Below are positions 53,301 to 61,507 of a DNA stretch of 64,000 bases, one piece after another. A program made the translations under genes and the position numbers. The first letter of the stretch is position 1, and every line of letters starts with the position of its first letter. Under the pieces are notes generated by a model. That model made no database searches. It saw only the letters and a program-made list of their open reading frames with translations, and was not told the origin of the DNA. The DNA lies in contig JAUXRX010000038.1 of NCBI GenBank assembly GCA_030681645.1, positions 1-64,000 on the forward strand. The letters run 5' to 3'. Source of the DNA: Archangium sp. GTDB taxonomy: Bacteria > Myxococcota > Myxococcia > Myxococcales > Myxococcaceae.

Positions 53301-54266
53301 ATGCTCACCTCACTCAACCCCTCCCTCCGCGTCCTGCCCTGCACCATCACGCCTTCCCGGCCCGTGGCGCCGCCGGTCATCCGCACGGTCCTCGCGGTCG
53401 ACTCGTTCAGCCCCACCCCGCGCGACGAAGGCCTGGAGCTGCTCGGCCAGAACCTCGAGCACGCGTGGAACTCACTCGACCCGTCGCGGCGCTTCTCCCC
53501 GGCCGACGTCAGGCGCGGCACCAGCGAGCTGACGCGCGCGCTGTTCGAGGCCCCCGAGTCGTTCCGCGACACCGAGGCGCTGCTGAAGTCAGGCGCGCTC
53601 CACGACGCGGTGAAGAAGCTGAAGCCCGGCCAGAAGCTGCCGCTGGTGCAGCGCTTCTCTTCGATGGAGGAGGCACACAAGACCCTCGGCCTGGCGCCCT
53701 CGAAGACGAAGCACGCCCCGAAGCCGAAGTGGAAGCAGCCCAACCCGAAGCCGAAGGGCCTCTTCAGCAAAATCTGGAACACCATCGTCCGGGAGCCGAC
53801 GAAGAAGCAGCCGTTCTGGAAGAAGGCGCTCGCCGTGGTCGGTTCCTCCGTGGCGTTTTCGCTCTTCGACTACGTCGGCTTCAACATCGCGCGGAAGCAC
53901 GACAAGGTCGGCCTCTACCGCCCGCTGCAGATCGCCGCGCAGGCCGGTCTCACCTTCTTCCTCAAGGAGAACTTCGGCTGGAAGACCGCCGGCGCCTTCA
54001 ACGCGCTCTGGTGGACCTTCAACGACGACCTCCTCTACTACTCGTGGGCCGAGCTGCTGAACCCGGGCAACGGCTGGGACAGCAAGGGCAGCCTCGGGAA
54101 CGTGCTCACCGGCGACCCGAAGGTCACCTGGGCGTGGTGGACGCCCGCCGGCCTGGTCAACATGCTGGGCGAGGGCAAGATGAGCGACCCCCTCTCGGGC
54201 AAGACGCTGCTGGTGCAGGCCGGTGTGGGTGCGGTGGTCGCCCTCACGCTGCTCGCGCTGGACTGA
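53301..54266 (+). CDS. Hypothetical protein with membrane-prone C-terminal half
   Basis: 321 residues from ATG 53301. The N-terminal about 50 residues are Pro/Thr/Ser-rich without a Sec signal (VLPCTITPSRPVAPP, then AVDSFSPTPRDEGLELL). A basic KP-rich linker (about 130-155) leads to a hydrophobic region containing AFSLFDYVGFNIARK, AGLTFFLKENFGWKTAG.FNALWWTFNDD, TLLALD. It has some four hydrophobic helices. The family is not recognised. It is divergent from the patatin gene and ends 15 bp before the coupled operon 54282-57312, so it may be its first gene. Confidence 0.65.
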   Translation: MLTSLNPSLRVLPCTITPSRPVAPPVIRTVLAVDSFSPTPRDEGLELLGQNLEHAWNSLDPSRRFSPADVRRGTSELTRALFEAPESFRDTEALLKSGALHDAVKKLKPGQKLPLVQRFSSMEEAHKTLGLAPSKTKHAPKPKWKQPNPKPKGLFSKIWNTIVREPTKKQPFWKKALAVVGSSVAFSLFDYVGFNIARKHDKVGLYRPLQIAAQAGLTFFLKENFGWKTAGAFNALWWTFNDDLLYYSWAELLNPGNGWDSKGSLGNVLTGDPKVTWAWWTPAGLVNMLGEGKMSDPLSGKTLLVQAGVGAVVALTLLALD

Positions 54267-54281
54267 GGCAGCAGGGCTAGC

Positions 54282-55037
54282 ATGCGCGTCGCCATGGCAC
54301 TCGTGACGTCACTCGTTGCCTGCAGCATCGTCGCCTCGAGCCCCGCCTGGCTCGTCGTGCCCGGTGACGCGGAAGAGTCGTCGAACCTCGCCTCCATCGC
54401 GGTGGTGAAGGCGATGGGCAAGAGCGGTCGCGGGGCCGAGCTGGTCCCGTCCACCCATGCGGCGCGGCAGTGCGGGCTGCGGGCGGGCGTAGAGCAGCCG
54501 GCGTGCTTCGAGGCCGCGGCGCCGGGCGCGCGCGTGCTGGTGGTCAGCGGCGTGGTGCTGCGCGACCGCTTCGCGCTCACCATCGCCGTGCTCGCGAAGG
54601 ACGGGGCGGTGCTCGAGGAAGCGGGCGACAAGGGCGCGCTCACCGACGTCGACGAGCTCGCCGTGACCACGCTCGGAGGCCTGGCGCGGGCGCTCGGGTC
54701 CCGCGAGACGTCGGATGCGCCGCGCGCGACCACGCTCGAGCCCGTGCCCAGGCAGGAAGCGCTCGTGCTTCCCGCGGCACCCGCCTCGCGGTCGCGTGCT
54801 CCGGCGTGGATCGCGACGGGCGTCGCCGCGGCGGCGGCAGGCGTGGCGGTGGCGTTCCTGGCGATGGGGTTGCAGCAGAAGTCGACGCTCGACGGGGCGG
54901 CGACGGGGGAGTTGCGTCACTCGCAGGCCGACGCAATCGCACAGCAGGCGAACACGGACTTCTCCGTCGCGCTCGGCGCTGGCGTGGGCGCCGCGGCGAC
55001 GGGTGTGTTGGCAGGGGTGCTGTGGGGGTCACCATGA
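54282..55037 (+). CDS. Secreted/membrane protein with C-terminal TM segments, cassette partner of a lipoprotein
   Basis: 251 residues from ATG 54282. Signal region MRVAMALVTSLVACSIVASS. The middle has CGLRAGVEQPACFEAA and VLVVSGVVLRDRFALTIAVL, with two hydrophobic helices near the C-terminus (AWIATGVAAAAAGVAVAFLAMG and VALGAGVGAAATGVLAGVL). This plan parallels 20109-20915 (signal, domain ending in LTLTTLDSQ, two helices) and both genes overlap a downstream lipoprotein gene by four bases. The shared pattern points to one envelope module. No enzymatic motif is seen. Confidence 0.7.
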   Translation: MRVAMALVTSLVACSIVASSPAWLVVPGDAEESSNLASIAVVKAMGKSGRGAELVPSTHAARQCGLRAGVEQPACFEAAAPGARVLVVSGVVLRDRFALTIAVLAKDGAVLEEAGDKGALTDVDELAVTTLGGLARALGSRETSDAPRATTLEPVPRQEALVLPAAPASRSRAPAWIATGVAAAAAGVAVAFLAMGLQQKSTLDGAATGELRHSQADAIAQQANTDFSVALGAGVGAAATGVLAGVLWGSP

Positions 55038-56758
55038 CCGCCACCCGTTCACCCCGAGCGGAGTCGAGGGGCCACCAGCAGGCGCTCCTGGGGCTCTGCG
55101 CGCTCCTGGCCTCGTGCACGTGCGTGCGCGTGCCCGACCTTCTGTACGCGTGCGAAGCCGACGGCGGCTGCGACGTGCCGGGCTTCCGCTGCGACGTGGC
55201 GATGCAGCTCTGCGTGCAGGCGGTCGACGCAGGCTGCACCCGCACCACCTGTGAGGCCGCGAACGCGCGGTGCGGAAGCCTCAGCGACGGCTGCGGAGGC
55301 ACGCTCTCGTGCGGCTCCTGCGCCCCTGGTGAGGCGTGCGGCGCGGGCGCGCTGCCCAATCATTGTAGCCCGTGCGACGCGGGCTCCCCCGACCTGCCCG
55401 ACGACGAGTTCCGCGACACGAACTGCGACGGCCTCGACGGCGACGCACGCGACGCGGTGTTCGTGGATCCCACCAACGGAGACGACACCTCTCCCGGCAC
55501 GCGCGCCGCGCCGGTGAGGAGCATCGGGCGCGCGCTCATGGAACGGAAGGCGCAGGTGCTGCTGGTCTCGGGCACGTACACCGAAGACGTCGACCTCGGG
55601 CCGACCGCTTCGCTCTACGGTGGCTACTCCACGCTGGTCGACGGTGGGTGGGTGCGAGGGACGAAGCTCGCCACCATCAACGGGACCGTGGCCGCCCGCA
55701 ACCGCACCACGCCGCTCGACCTCGACTCGCTCGAGGTGAAGTCACCGACACCGGCGACTCCGGGTGCGCCGTCGGTGGCCCTCACGCTCGTCGACGTCGT
55801 CCAGAGCCGCGTGTCCCATTGCACCTTGTCCGCCGCGCTCGGCGCCGACGGCATGGACGGCGCGCCGGCCCCTGGCCCCGCGGACGCCGGTGAGAGCGGC
55901 GCACCGGGCGGCTGCGAGCTGGCCACCTTCGTCAACGGCGGCCTGGGAGGCCGGGCCTGCGAGGGGGGCACCGCGAGCGACCTGCTGTCCGCCGGCGGAA
56001 CCGGAGGCCGCGGAGGAGACCCCAGCGGCTCGACCAGGCTCGAACAGTCCGGCGCGCCGGGCCTGCCTGCGCCGTTCGGCGGCGACGGGGGAGTTCCCTG
56101 CACCACGATGGGCTGCAGCGAACAGCGCGGGGCGAACGGGCAGCCCGGCATCATGGGCGCCGCGGGCGATGCGGGCAGTCCGGGTGACGAGCTGGGCGGC
56201 ATCTCCTCGGCGGGAGCCTGGACGGCGAGTCGCGGGACGAAGGGCCAGCCGGGCAGACCCGGACGCGGAGGCGGAGGCGGCGGCGGCGGCGCGGCGTGGC
56301 CCGACGGGAGCGCGTCGTACGGCTGCAGCGGCGGTGGCGGGGGCGCGGGCGGCTGCGGGGGCGAAGGCGGGGAAGGCGCGCTCGGCGGCGGCGCTTCCAT
56401 CGCGATGCTGCTGCACAACGCGTCGCCTCAACTGCACGACGTGACGTTGATCACCGCGGGCGGCGGCGCAGGCGGGCGCGGCGGCGCTCCGGCCAGCGGT
56501 GGCGAGGGCGGCGCGGGCGCGAAGGATCCTCTCGTCCCCGGGGTCGTCGGAGGACTGGGCGGCCAGGGTGGTGAGGGAGGCCGGGGCGGAACCGGCGGCG
56601 TCGGGGGCGCAGCGGGCGGCGGGCCTTCGGTGGGCGTGTGGTGCTCGGGGAGCGCGACGATCACGCCGGACGCGGGAACGGTGACGTTGGGAGCCGGCGG
56701 ACAGGGTGGGCCTGGCGCACCGGACGGCGCCGTCCGCGCACGGGTGGACTGCCCATGA
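55034..56758 (+). CDS. Surface lipoprotein: Cys module, beta-helix start and collagen-like Gly-rich tail
   Basis: 574 residues from ATG 55034 (ATGA overlap with the previous stop). The N-terminus MTATRSPRAESRGHQQALLG includes family-A repeat DNA (55045-55072) just before the signal core; lipobox LLASC. Cys-rich segments (about 40-110) precede VFVDPTNGDDTSPGTRAAPVRSIGRAL, a typical start of parallel beta-helix domains (DUF1565-like), and YGGYSTLVDGGW. From about residue 290 the sequence is dominated by GGxGG repeats with Pro/Ala/Glu, like collagen or PE-PGRS tails. It lacks enzymatic residues. It is an envelope or matrix structural protein by inference. Confidence 0.82.
   Translation: MTATRSPRAESRGHQQALLGLCALLASCTCVRVPDLLYACEADGGCDVPGFRCDVAMQLCVQAVDAGCTRTTCEAANARCGSLSDGCGGTLSCGSCAPGEACGAGALPNHCSPCDAGSPDLPDDEFRDTNCDGLDGDARDAVFVDPTNGDDTSPGTRAAPVRSIGRALMERKAQVLLVSGTYTEDVDLGPTASLYGGYSTLVDGGWVRGTKLATINGTVAARNRTTPLDLDSLEVKSPTPATPGAPSVALTLVDVVQSRVSHCTLSAALGADGMDGAPAPGPADAGESGAPGGCELATFVNGGLGGRACEGGTASDLLSAGGTGGRGGDPSGSTRLEQSGAPGLPAPFGGDGGVPCTTMGCSEQRGANGQPGIMGAAGDAGSPGDELGGISSAGAWTASRGTKGQPGRPGRGGGGGGGGAAWPDGSASYGCSGGGGGAGGCGGEGGEGALGGGASIAMLLHNASPQLHDVTLITAGGGAGGRGGAPASGGEGGAGAKDPLVPGVVGGLGGQGGEGGRGGTGGVGGAAGGGPSVGVWCSGSATITPDAGTVTLGAGGQGGPGAPDGAVRARVDCP
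55045..55072 (+). repeat. Family-A repeat inside a signal peptide
   Basis: CCGTTCACCCCGAGCGG then AGTCGAGGGGC, base for base the same as 23235-23262. In the lipoprotein frame it reads RSPRAESRG, placed before the hydrophobic core of the signal. Confidence 0.8.
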
Positions 56759-57312
56759 TGAAGAAGAAGCACGTCGTCTTCCGCACCACGGCTTCGGTGG
56801 ACGAGGCCCGCCGGCTGCTGCAGGCGCAGACGCTCTCCGGCTCACCGAACGCGGACAACTTCGCCGCGTTGATGAAGGACACGCTCAGCCGCGACAGGAC
56901 GCCGTTCCGCGGGGAGGTCGAGGACAACCGCTTCAAGGTGACGCGCCGGGTTCGCGGGCGACGCGTGCGCATTCAGCTCGACGGCACGCTCGAAGCGAAG
57001 CCCGACGGCAGCACGGAGATCCGCGCGGCGATGTCGCCTCCGCCCACGCTGGTGCTCTCGCTCATCGCGGGGCTGATGACCTTGCTGATCATGTCCGGTG
57101 GGCTCGCTCTCTCGGGCGGCCCGCAGTGGTTGCTGTTGCTGCTGGCGGGGCTGCCCATCGCCGGCATCGCTTCGAAGTTGTACGACGCCGAGACCTCGCG
57201 CACGTTCAGCGCGCTGCGCGACGCGATTCCGGCGCAGCCGATGGCACCCGTCGCGCCCATCAGCGCGAGCGAAGAGGCGCCGTCGGTTCAGTCGCAGGTC
57301 CAGCTGAAGTGA
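56755..57312 (+). CDS. Two-TM hypothetical protein, end of the three-gene operon
   Basis: 185 residues from ATG 56755 (overlapping the preceding stop by four bases; ATG 56758 is also possible). Residues 1-95 are a charged soluble region (KKKHVVFRTTASVDEARRLL, EDNRFKVTRRVRGRRVRIQLDG). Two hydrophobic helices follow (TLVLSLIAGLMTLLIMSGGLAL; WLLLLLAGLPIAGIASKLYD). The C-terminal about 40 residues are soluble. No family is recognised. The overlapping starts bind it to the 54282 and 55034 genes, so an accessory membrane role is inferred. Confidence 0.7.
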   Translation: MMKKKHVVFRTTASVDEARRLLQAQTLSGSPNADNFAALMKDTLSRDRTPFRGEVEDNRFKVTRRVRGRRVRIQLDGTLEAKPDGSTEIRAAMSPPPTLVLSLIAGLMTLLIMSGGLALSGGPQWLLLLLAGLPIAGIASKLYDAETSRTFSALRDAIPAQPMAPVAPISASEEAPSVQSQVQLK

Positions 57313-57437
57313 CCACGGCTGTCGCCTCGGCGGCGACGGGCTGAGAAGGGGGACTGGCCAGTGTCGCCTGCCGGGCGACGTCGCCGCCCTGTAACCGACC
57401 GGTCTGCCTCGGCCGGGCCGGGGGCACGCGCCGTGAA

Positions 57438-58736
57438 ATGCAGGGCTCCATGACCCGCATCCTCTCGAGCCCGACCCTCCGCCAGCTCCGCCACGCCCCC
57501 CTCACCGAGACGAAGCCGCAGACCACGCAGCCCGTGGTCGTCGCGCCGACCGACACCTTCGAGAGCAAGGACCTCTCGAAGACGGTGCGCAACGACGGCG
57601 ACGCGTTCGTTCAGAAGAAGAAGAACACGTTCGAGCAGCGGCTCACCGAGGTGAAGGACGCCCCCAGCGCGATGAAGTTGATCAACGCGGTGCTCGAGAG
57701 CGGCGACGGCAAGAAGGAGCGCCTCCAGGTACACCACGTCTTCGACCAGGCGCGCGTCGGTGGTTACCTCGACGCGACGCTGGAGCAGCTGAAGAAGACG
57801 CACCCGGCGAGCGAGGTGGTGGCCGAGCTGATCAGCCAGGCGAAGCCGACCATCCGCCCCGTGGAGATCACCCACCGCGGCACCATCGGCGACACGTTCC
57901 CCGAGAACACCATGGAGGGCATCAAGGACGCGGTGAAGCGCGGCGCCACCGGCCTGGAGATCGACCTCTCGTTCACGAAGGACGGGAAGATCGTGATGTG
58001 GCACGACAACGACCCGGCGGCCCTCACGGCCAACCTGCGCCGGTACGGGTTCGAGTCGGGCAAGTTCCAGCCGCGCATTCCGCAGGACGGCCTCGAGTGC
58101 ATCGACCGGATGACGCTGGCCGAGGTGCAGAGCAGGCTGGGCTACAAGAAGTCGGAGGGTGACGACGCGAAGCTGCCTTACCAGGTGCCCACGTTCGACC
58201 AGGTGGCCGCGTACCTGAAGGAGCACCCCGAGGTGAAGACCATCGCGCTCGACGTGAAGATCGACGGCGACCGCGGCCTGCGGCAGCGCTTCGCCACCGA
58301 GCTCGACCGCGTGCTCACCGAGAACGGGCTCACCTCAGACCGGGTGTTCCTGATGCACCCCGACAAGGAGGTGGTGAAGGACCTCAAGTCGGTGCTGGGA
58401 AACAAGTACCCGCTCAGCCACGACATCGACCTTCCGGCGCTCGAGCACGACCCGCACTCGGGCGTGGTCACCGCGAAGGAGCTGGATAACTCCATCACGT
58501 CGATCGGCCGGCAGCCGTTCGGATTCGACGCGTACGACTCGTTCCTCGAGTCGGTGGAGCGCGACCGGAAGTCGATCGAGGCGGACAAGGAGAAGGGGTT
58601 GCCGTCGAAGAAGCTCTACGTCTGGACGCTGGATGACGAGCTGGAGATGCGCGAGGCGATCGCGAAGGGCGTGGATGGGATCGTCACGAACCGGCCGTTC
58701 ATGTTGCAGAAGCTGATCAGGGCGTACTGGCCTTGA
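57438..58736 (+). CDS. Glycerophosphodiester phosphodiesterase family protein
   Basis: 432 residues from ATG 57438 (or ATG 57450). Residues about 1-140 are a Thr/Pro-rich, then helical extension without a Sec signal (APTDTFESKDLSKTVRND). From about 145 the GDPD domain begins: ITHRGTIGDTFPENTMEGI (HRG and ENT), EIDLSFTKDGKIVMWHDND (EID and HD), then ALDVKIDGD, and the final WTLDDELEM...GVDGIVTNRP. The metal- and phosphate-binding residues are in place. GDPD enzymes hydrolyse glycerophosphodiesters to glycerol-3-phosphate and an alcohol, but some act on sphingolipids or other diesters. The substrate here is unknown. Confidence 0.88.
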   Translation: MQGSMTRILSSPTLRQLRHAPLTETKPQTTQPVVVAPTDTFESKDLSKTVRNDGDAFVQKKKNTFEQRLTEVKDAPSAMKLINAVLESGDGKKERLQVHHVFDQARVGGYLDATLEQLKKTHPASEVVAELISQAKPTIRPVEITHRGTIGDTFPENTMEGIKDAVKRGATGLEIDLSFTKDGKIVMWHDNDPAALTANLRRYGFESGKFQPRIPQDGLECIDRMTLAEVQSRLGYKKSEGDDAKLPYQVPTFDQVAAYLKEHPEVKTIALDVKIDGDRGLRQRFATELDRVLTENGLTSDRVFLMHPDKEVVKDLKSVLGNKYPLSHDIDLPALEHDPHSGVVTAKELDNSITSIGRQPFGFDAYDSFLESVERDRKSIEADKEKGLPSKKLYVWTLDDELEMREAIAKGVDGIVTNRPFMLQKLIRAYWP

Positions 58737-58768
58737 TGGGCGGGGGCGTGCGGATCTACGCGGTGCCC

Positions 58769-58850
58769 GTCGCGCGCTTGCCTCTCGCCTTCGGGCAAGG
58801 ACGCGAAGCTGACCCAGGTCGGGGGGCAAGCCCGCACCCTGCAAGGAGAA
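58769..58850. repeat. Dispersed repeat, family D copy
   Basis: CGCGCGCTTGCCTCTCGCCT followed by TCGGGCAAGGACGCGAAGCT GACCCAGG repeats 49811-49860 with two to three changes, then GGGCAAGCCC. It occupies the space between the convergent GDPD and adenylate-forming genes. Confidence 0.65.
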
Positions 58851-58883
58851 AGCCCTGCCTCACCGCGCCCGTTGCAGGCCGCT

Positions 58884-60197
58884 TCACCACTTCGTCCACG
58901 GCGTCGTGAGCGTGCCTGGGCCAACGACGTCGATCACCAGCTCACCCTTCCGCGCGCGCTCGAGCCGGCGCAGCGCTGGGCTGGCCTTCAGCAGCGCCCC
59001 GGCGATCCGCCAGCCCAACGCGTCGGCGTCGCCCGGATACGCCTTCGGATCGAACTTGAGCTCGACGCGCACCAGCACGTCACGCTTCACCCGCGACAGC
59101 TCGTACTTCACCGCGCCGCAGTCCACCGAGCGCACCAGCCCAAGCTGCTCCACCGGATGCGGGTGCCTCGCCACGAGCGGCTCGGCCTCGAGCGCGTCGA
59201 CCACGTCCTGCGCGGCGACGAGCAAGCCGAGCGACTGTCGCTCGCGCCCCCGAAAGCGGATTCCCTGCTCCTTCGTCTCGGGGCACCTGGGCCCGAGCTC
59301 GACGAGATCGCCCGTCCAGTAGCGGAGCAGGGGCATCGCCTGCACGAAGGGCCAGAGCGTGGTCACCACCAACACGCCGACTCCGCGCTTCAACGGCCGG
59401 TGCGTGACCGGGTCGATCACCTCGGGCCAGACCGGCGGTGGCAGCCAGTGGTTGAAGCCACACGCCCGGCACTCGAGCGCCGCAGACGGCAGCTCAGAGA
59501 GGCTGAAGTTGTCGAACACCGGCGCGCCCCAGGCTTCCTGCACCCGCGCTCGCCAGTGCGGAGAGAGGCGAAAGCCCGTGGTGGAGATCCCGCGGACTCC
59601 GAAGCGTCGCGGGTCGATTCCCCGCTCGAGCAGGTGCGCGGTGAGCGGCATGAGCGCACCCGCGTTGATCAACAGGCGCTGCACGCGGCGGCCGTCGGGC
59701 TGCGGCTTCGAGAGGACCGACTCGACCAGGCGGAAGGCGTTGCGGGAATAGCTCCACGGCACGCGCAGCCAGTTGCGGCGGGGGGCGAGGTGATCGACGC
59801 CGTGATGCACCGCGCGCACTTCGAGCACCAGGGACTCTTCGGGCTCTTCTCCCAGCCAGTCTTCGAGGGCGAGGCGCTCGGCTTCCGTGCGGGGGACTCG
59901 GAGCACGTCGGCTCGCGGTTGGGTGCCCGAAGAGATGACTCCGGCGAAGGCCTTCGTTCCCTTCGCCAGCAGGGACCGCTGGTTTGCGATCGCGAGGTCC
60001 TTGGTCAGGAACGGGAGGTCGATCAGCTTCGCGTTCTTGCGGATTCGTTTTGCGTAGAAGGGCACGTTGGCTCGTGCCCATTGCAGGGTTGCCTCGAGGA
60101 AGGCGCGGCCATCGGCGGCGCGGCCCTCTCCCCGACCCTCTCCCCCTCGGGGAGAGGGAGACACTGGTTCCTTCTTCGGCTTCAAAACTTGCTCCAC
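58884..60197 (-). CDS. PaaK/CapK-like adenylate-forming enzyme, copy 1
   Basis: 437 residues from GTG 60197, overlapping the end of copy 2 by 16 bp. The core motifs of the phenylacetate-CoA-ligase/CapK/LuxE-type subgroup are visible: SSGTQPRAD (P-loop equivalent), STTGFRLSP, DNFSLSE, RYWTGDLVELG (D of the TGD box) and the C-terminal catalytic Lys region TPWTKW. A C..CG..H metal-like motif (CRACGFNHW) sits between. Residues about 12-27 are encoded by a family-C repeat (60122-60162). It likely activates a carboxylate with ATP, but the acid and acceptor are unknown. It resembles copy 2 along its whole length (about half identical by eye). Confidence 0.82.
   Translation of the reverse strand: MEQVLKPKKEPVSPSPRGGEGRGEGRAADGRAFLEATLQWARANVPFYAKRIRKNAKLIDLPFLTKDLAIANQRSLLAKGTKAFAGVISSGTQPRADVLRVPRTEAERLALEDWLGEEPEESLVLEVRAVHHGVDHLAPRRNWLRVPWSYSRNAFRLVESVLSKPQPDGRRVQRLLINAGALMPLTAHLLERGIDPRRFGVRGISTTGFRLSPHWRARVQEAWGAPVFDNFSLSELPSAALECRACGFNHWLPPPVWPEVIDPVTHRPLKRGVGVLVVTTLWPFVQAMPLLRYWTGDLVELGPRCPETKEQGIRFRGRERQSLGLLVAAQDVVDALEAEPLVARHPHPVEQLGLVRSVDCGAVKYELSRVKRDVLVRVELKFDPKAYPGDADALGWRIAGALLKASPALRRLERARKGELVIDVVGPGTLTTPWTKW
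60122..60162. repeat. Family-C repeat inside the N-terminal coding region
   Basis: GCCCTCTCCCCGACCCTCTC then CCCCTCGGGGAGAGGGAGAC, with a perfect 10-bp stem (60136-60145/60149-60158) around CTC. In the minus-strand gene it encodes SPSPRGGEGRGEGRAA, which copy 2 of the paralogous pair lacks. Confidence 0.8.
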
Positions 60198-61495
60198 TTG
60201 CGCGTGAGCGTGTTCGGCCTCGTCAGCTCGATGATCAGTCTCCTCTGCTTCGCCCGCTCTGCTCGGCGCAGCGGGGGTGAGGCGCGCCTGAGGCTCTTCG
60301 AGAGTTCAGCAGCGAGCGCAGCGGCCTGGACCGGGAAGACACCCGGATCGAAGCGCAGCTCCACTCGCACGATCACCTTGCGCCCTTCCTGCTGCACCTC
60401 GAAGCGCGGCACGCCCACGTCGGGCGACTTCACCAGCCCCAGCTGCGCCGCGGGGTGAGGCAGCCGCGCCACTTCCGGCCGGGTGTCGAGGAAGGCCTCC
60501 ACGTCCTGCGGGGTGAGGAGCAACTCGCCCTTGAGCATCGCGCACTGCGTGAGCCGCCCGCGGAAGACGAAGCCGCGCTCACCCCGCTCCGGGCACCGCG
60601 GCCCCAGCGCCACCAGGTCGCCAGTCCAGTAGCGGATCAACGGCATCGCCTGCACGAATGGCCACAACGTCGTCACCACCAGCACGCCCACCCCACTCTT
60701 CAGCGGGCGATGCGTGACCGGCTCGAGCACCTCCACCACCACCGCGGGCAGCTCGAAGTGATGATGCCCACACGCGTCGCACGCAGGCGCCGGCACCGCC
60801 AGCTCAGACAGGCTGAAGTTGTCGTGCACCGTCGCGCCCCACAGCGACTCCACCCGCGCGCGCCAGTGTGGCCCGAGGCGGAAGCCCGTGGTGCCGATGG
60901 CCTTCACCCGCAGCTTCGCGAAGTCCACGTCGTGCTCGTAGAGCCACACCGTCAACGGCACGAGCGCGGCCGCCCCGATGAGCAGTGACTCCACGCGCCG
61001 TCCGCCCTGCTGCGGCTCGAGCAGCAGCTTCTGCAGCAGCCGAAACGTGCTCGCGGTGAAGGTCCAGGGGACTCGCAGGGTGCCGTCAGGCGCACCGCCC
61101 TCGGGGAACCCGTGCTGCATCGACATCACCTCGAGGTGCAGCGCCCCTCGACTCCGCTCGGGGTGAACGGGGGGGCCGAGAAACCGGGCGAACGCCTCGC
61201 GCTCCGCGTCGAGCTCGGGAATGCGCAGCGGCTCGCGGTCGCCATGCTGCGTGCCCGAAGACACCACTCCCACGAAGGGTCCGGGGGCCATCGCCAGGAG
61301 CTGATCAGCGTGCTCGACCGCGAGCTCCTTGGTGAGCAGCGGCAACGCCTCGAGCCCACGCCGCCAGCGCGAGCCCCAGTCCTTGCGGTACCAGGGCGCT
61401 GCGCGCGCGTGCTCGAGAGTGAGCGGGAGCAGGCGCCGCCGCACCTCCGCGTCGCGGGGTGGAGCACCGCGCCAGGGCCACTCGAAGTCAGACAT
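60182..61495 (-). CDS. PaaK/CapK-like adenylate-forming enzyme, copy 2
   Basis: 437 residues from ATG 61495. Motifs: SSGTQHGDRE, GTTGFRLGP, DNFSLSE, CDACGHHHF, RYWTGDLVALG and a C-terminal RKWSKF with the presumed catalytic Lys. The N-terminal part (EHARAAPWYRKDWG...LPLLTKELAVEH) matches the PaaK/LuxE start. A family-A repeat (61143-61170) encodes PPVHPERSRGALHL between REAFARFLG and LEVMSMQHG; copy 1 has a different sequence here. The pair is co-transcribed (16-bp overlap). Two enzymes of one class in tandem suggest sequential or alternative activation of related acids. Confidence 0.82.
   Translation of the reverse strand: MSDFEWPWRGAPPRDAEVRRRLLPLTLEHARAAPWYRKDWGSRWRRGLEALPLLTKELAVEHADQLLAMAPGPFVGVVSSGTQHGDREPLRIPELDAEREAFARFLGPPVHPERSRGALHLEVMSMQHGFPEGGAPDGTLRVPWTFTASTFRLLQKLLLEPQQGGRRVESLLIGAAALVPLTVWLYEHDVDFAKLRVKAIGTTGFRLGPHWRARVESLWGATVHDNFSLSELAVPAPACDACGHHHFELPAVVVEVLEPVTHRPLKSGVGVLVVTTLWPFVQAMPLIRYWTGDLVALGPRCPERGERGFVFRGRLTQCAMLKGELLLTPQDVEAFLDTRPEVARLPHPAAQLGLVKSPDVGVPRFEVQQEGRKVIVRVELRFDPGVFPVQAAALAAELSKSLRRASPPLRRAERAKQRRLIIELTRPNTLTRKWSKF
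61143..61170 (-). repeat. Family-A repeat inside an enzyme gene
   Basis: GCCCCTCGACTCCGCTCGG then GGTGAACGG, the reverse of 23235-23262, translated by the minus-strand gene as VHPERSRGA. It is located in a loop between conserved blocks of the adenylate-forming enzyme. Confidence 0.8.
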
Positions 61496-61507
61496 CCGAG
61501 CGCGGAG

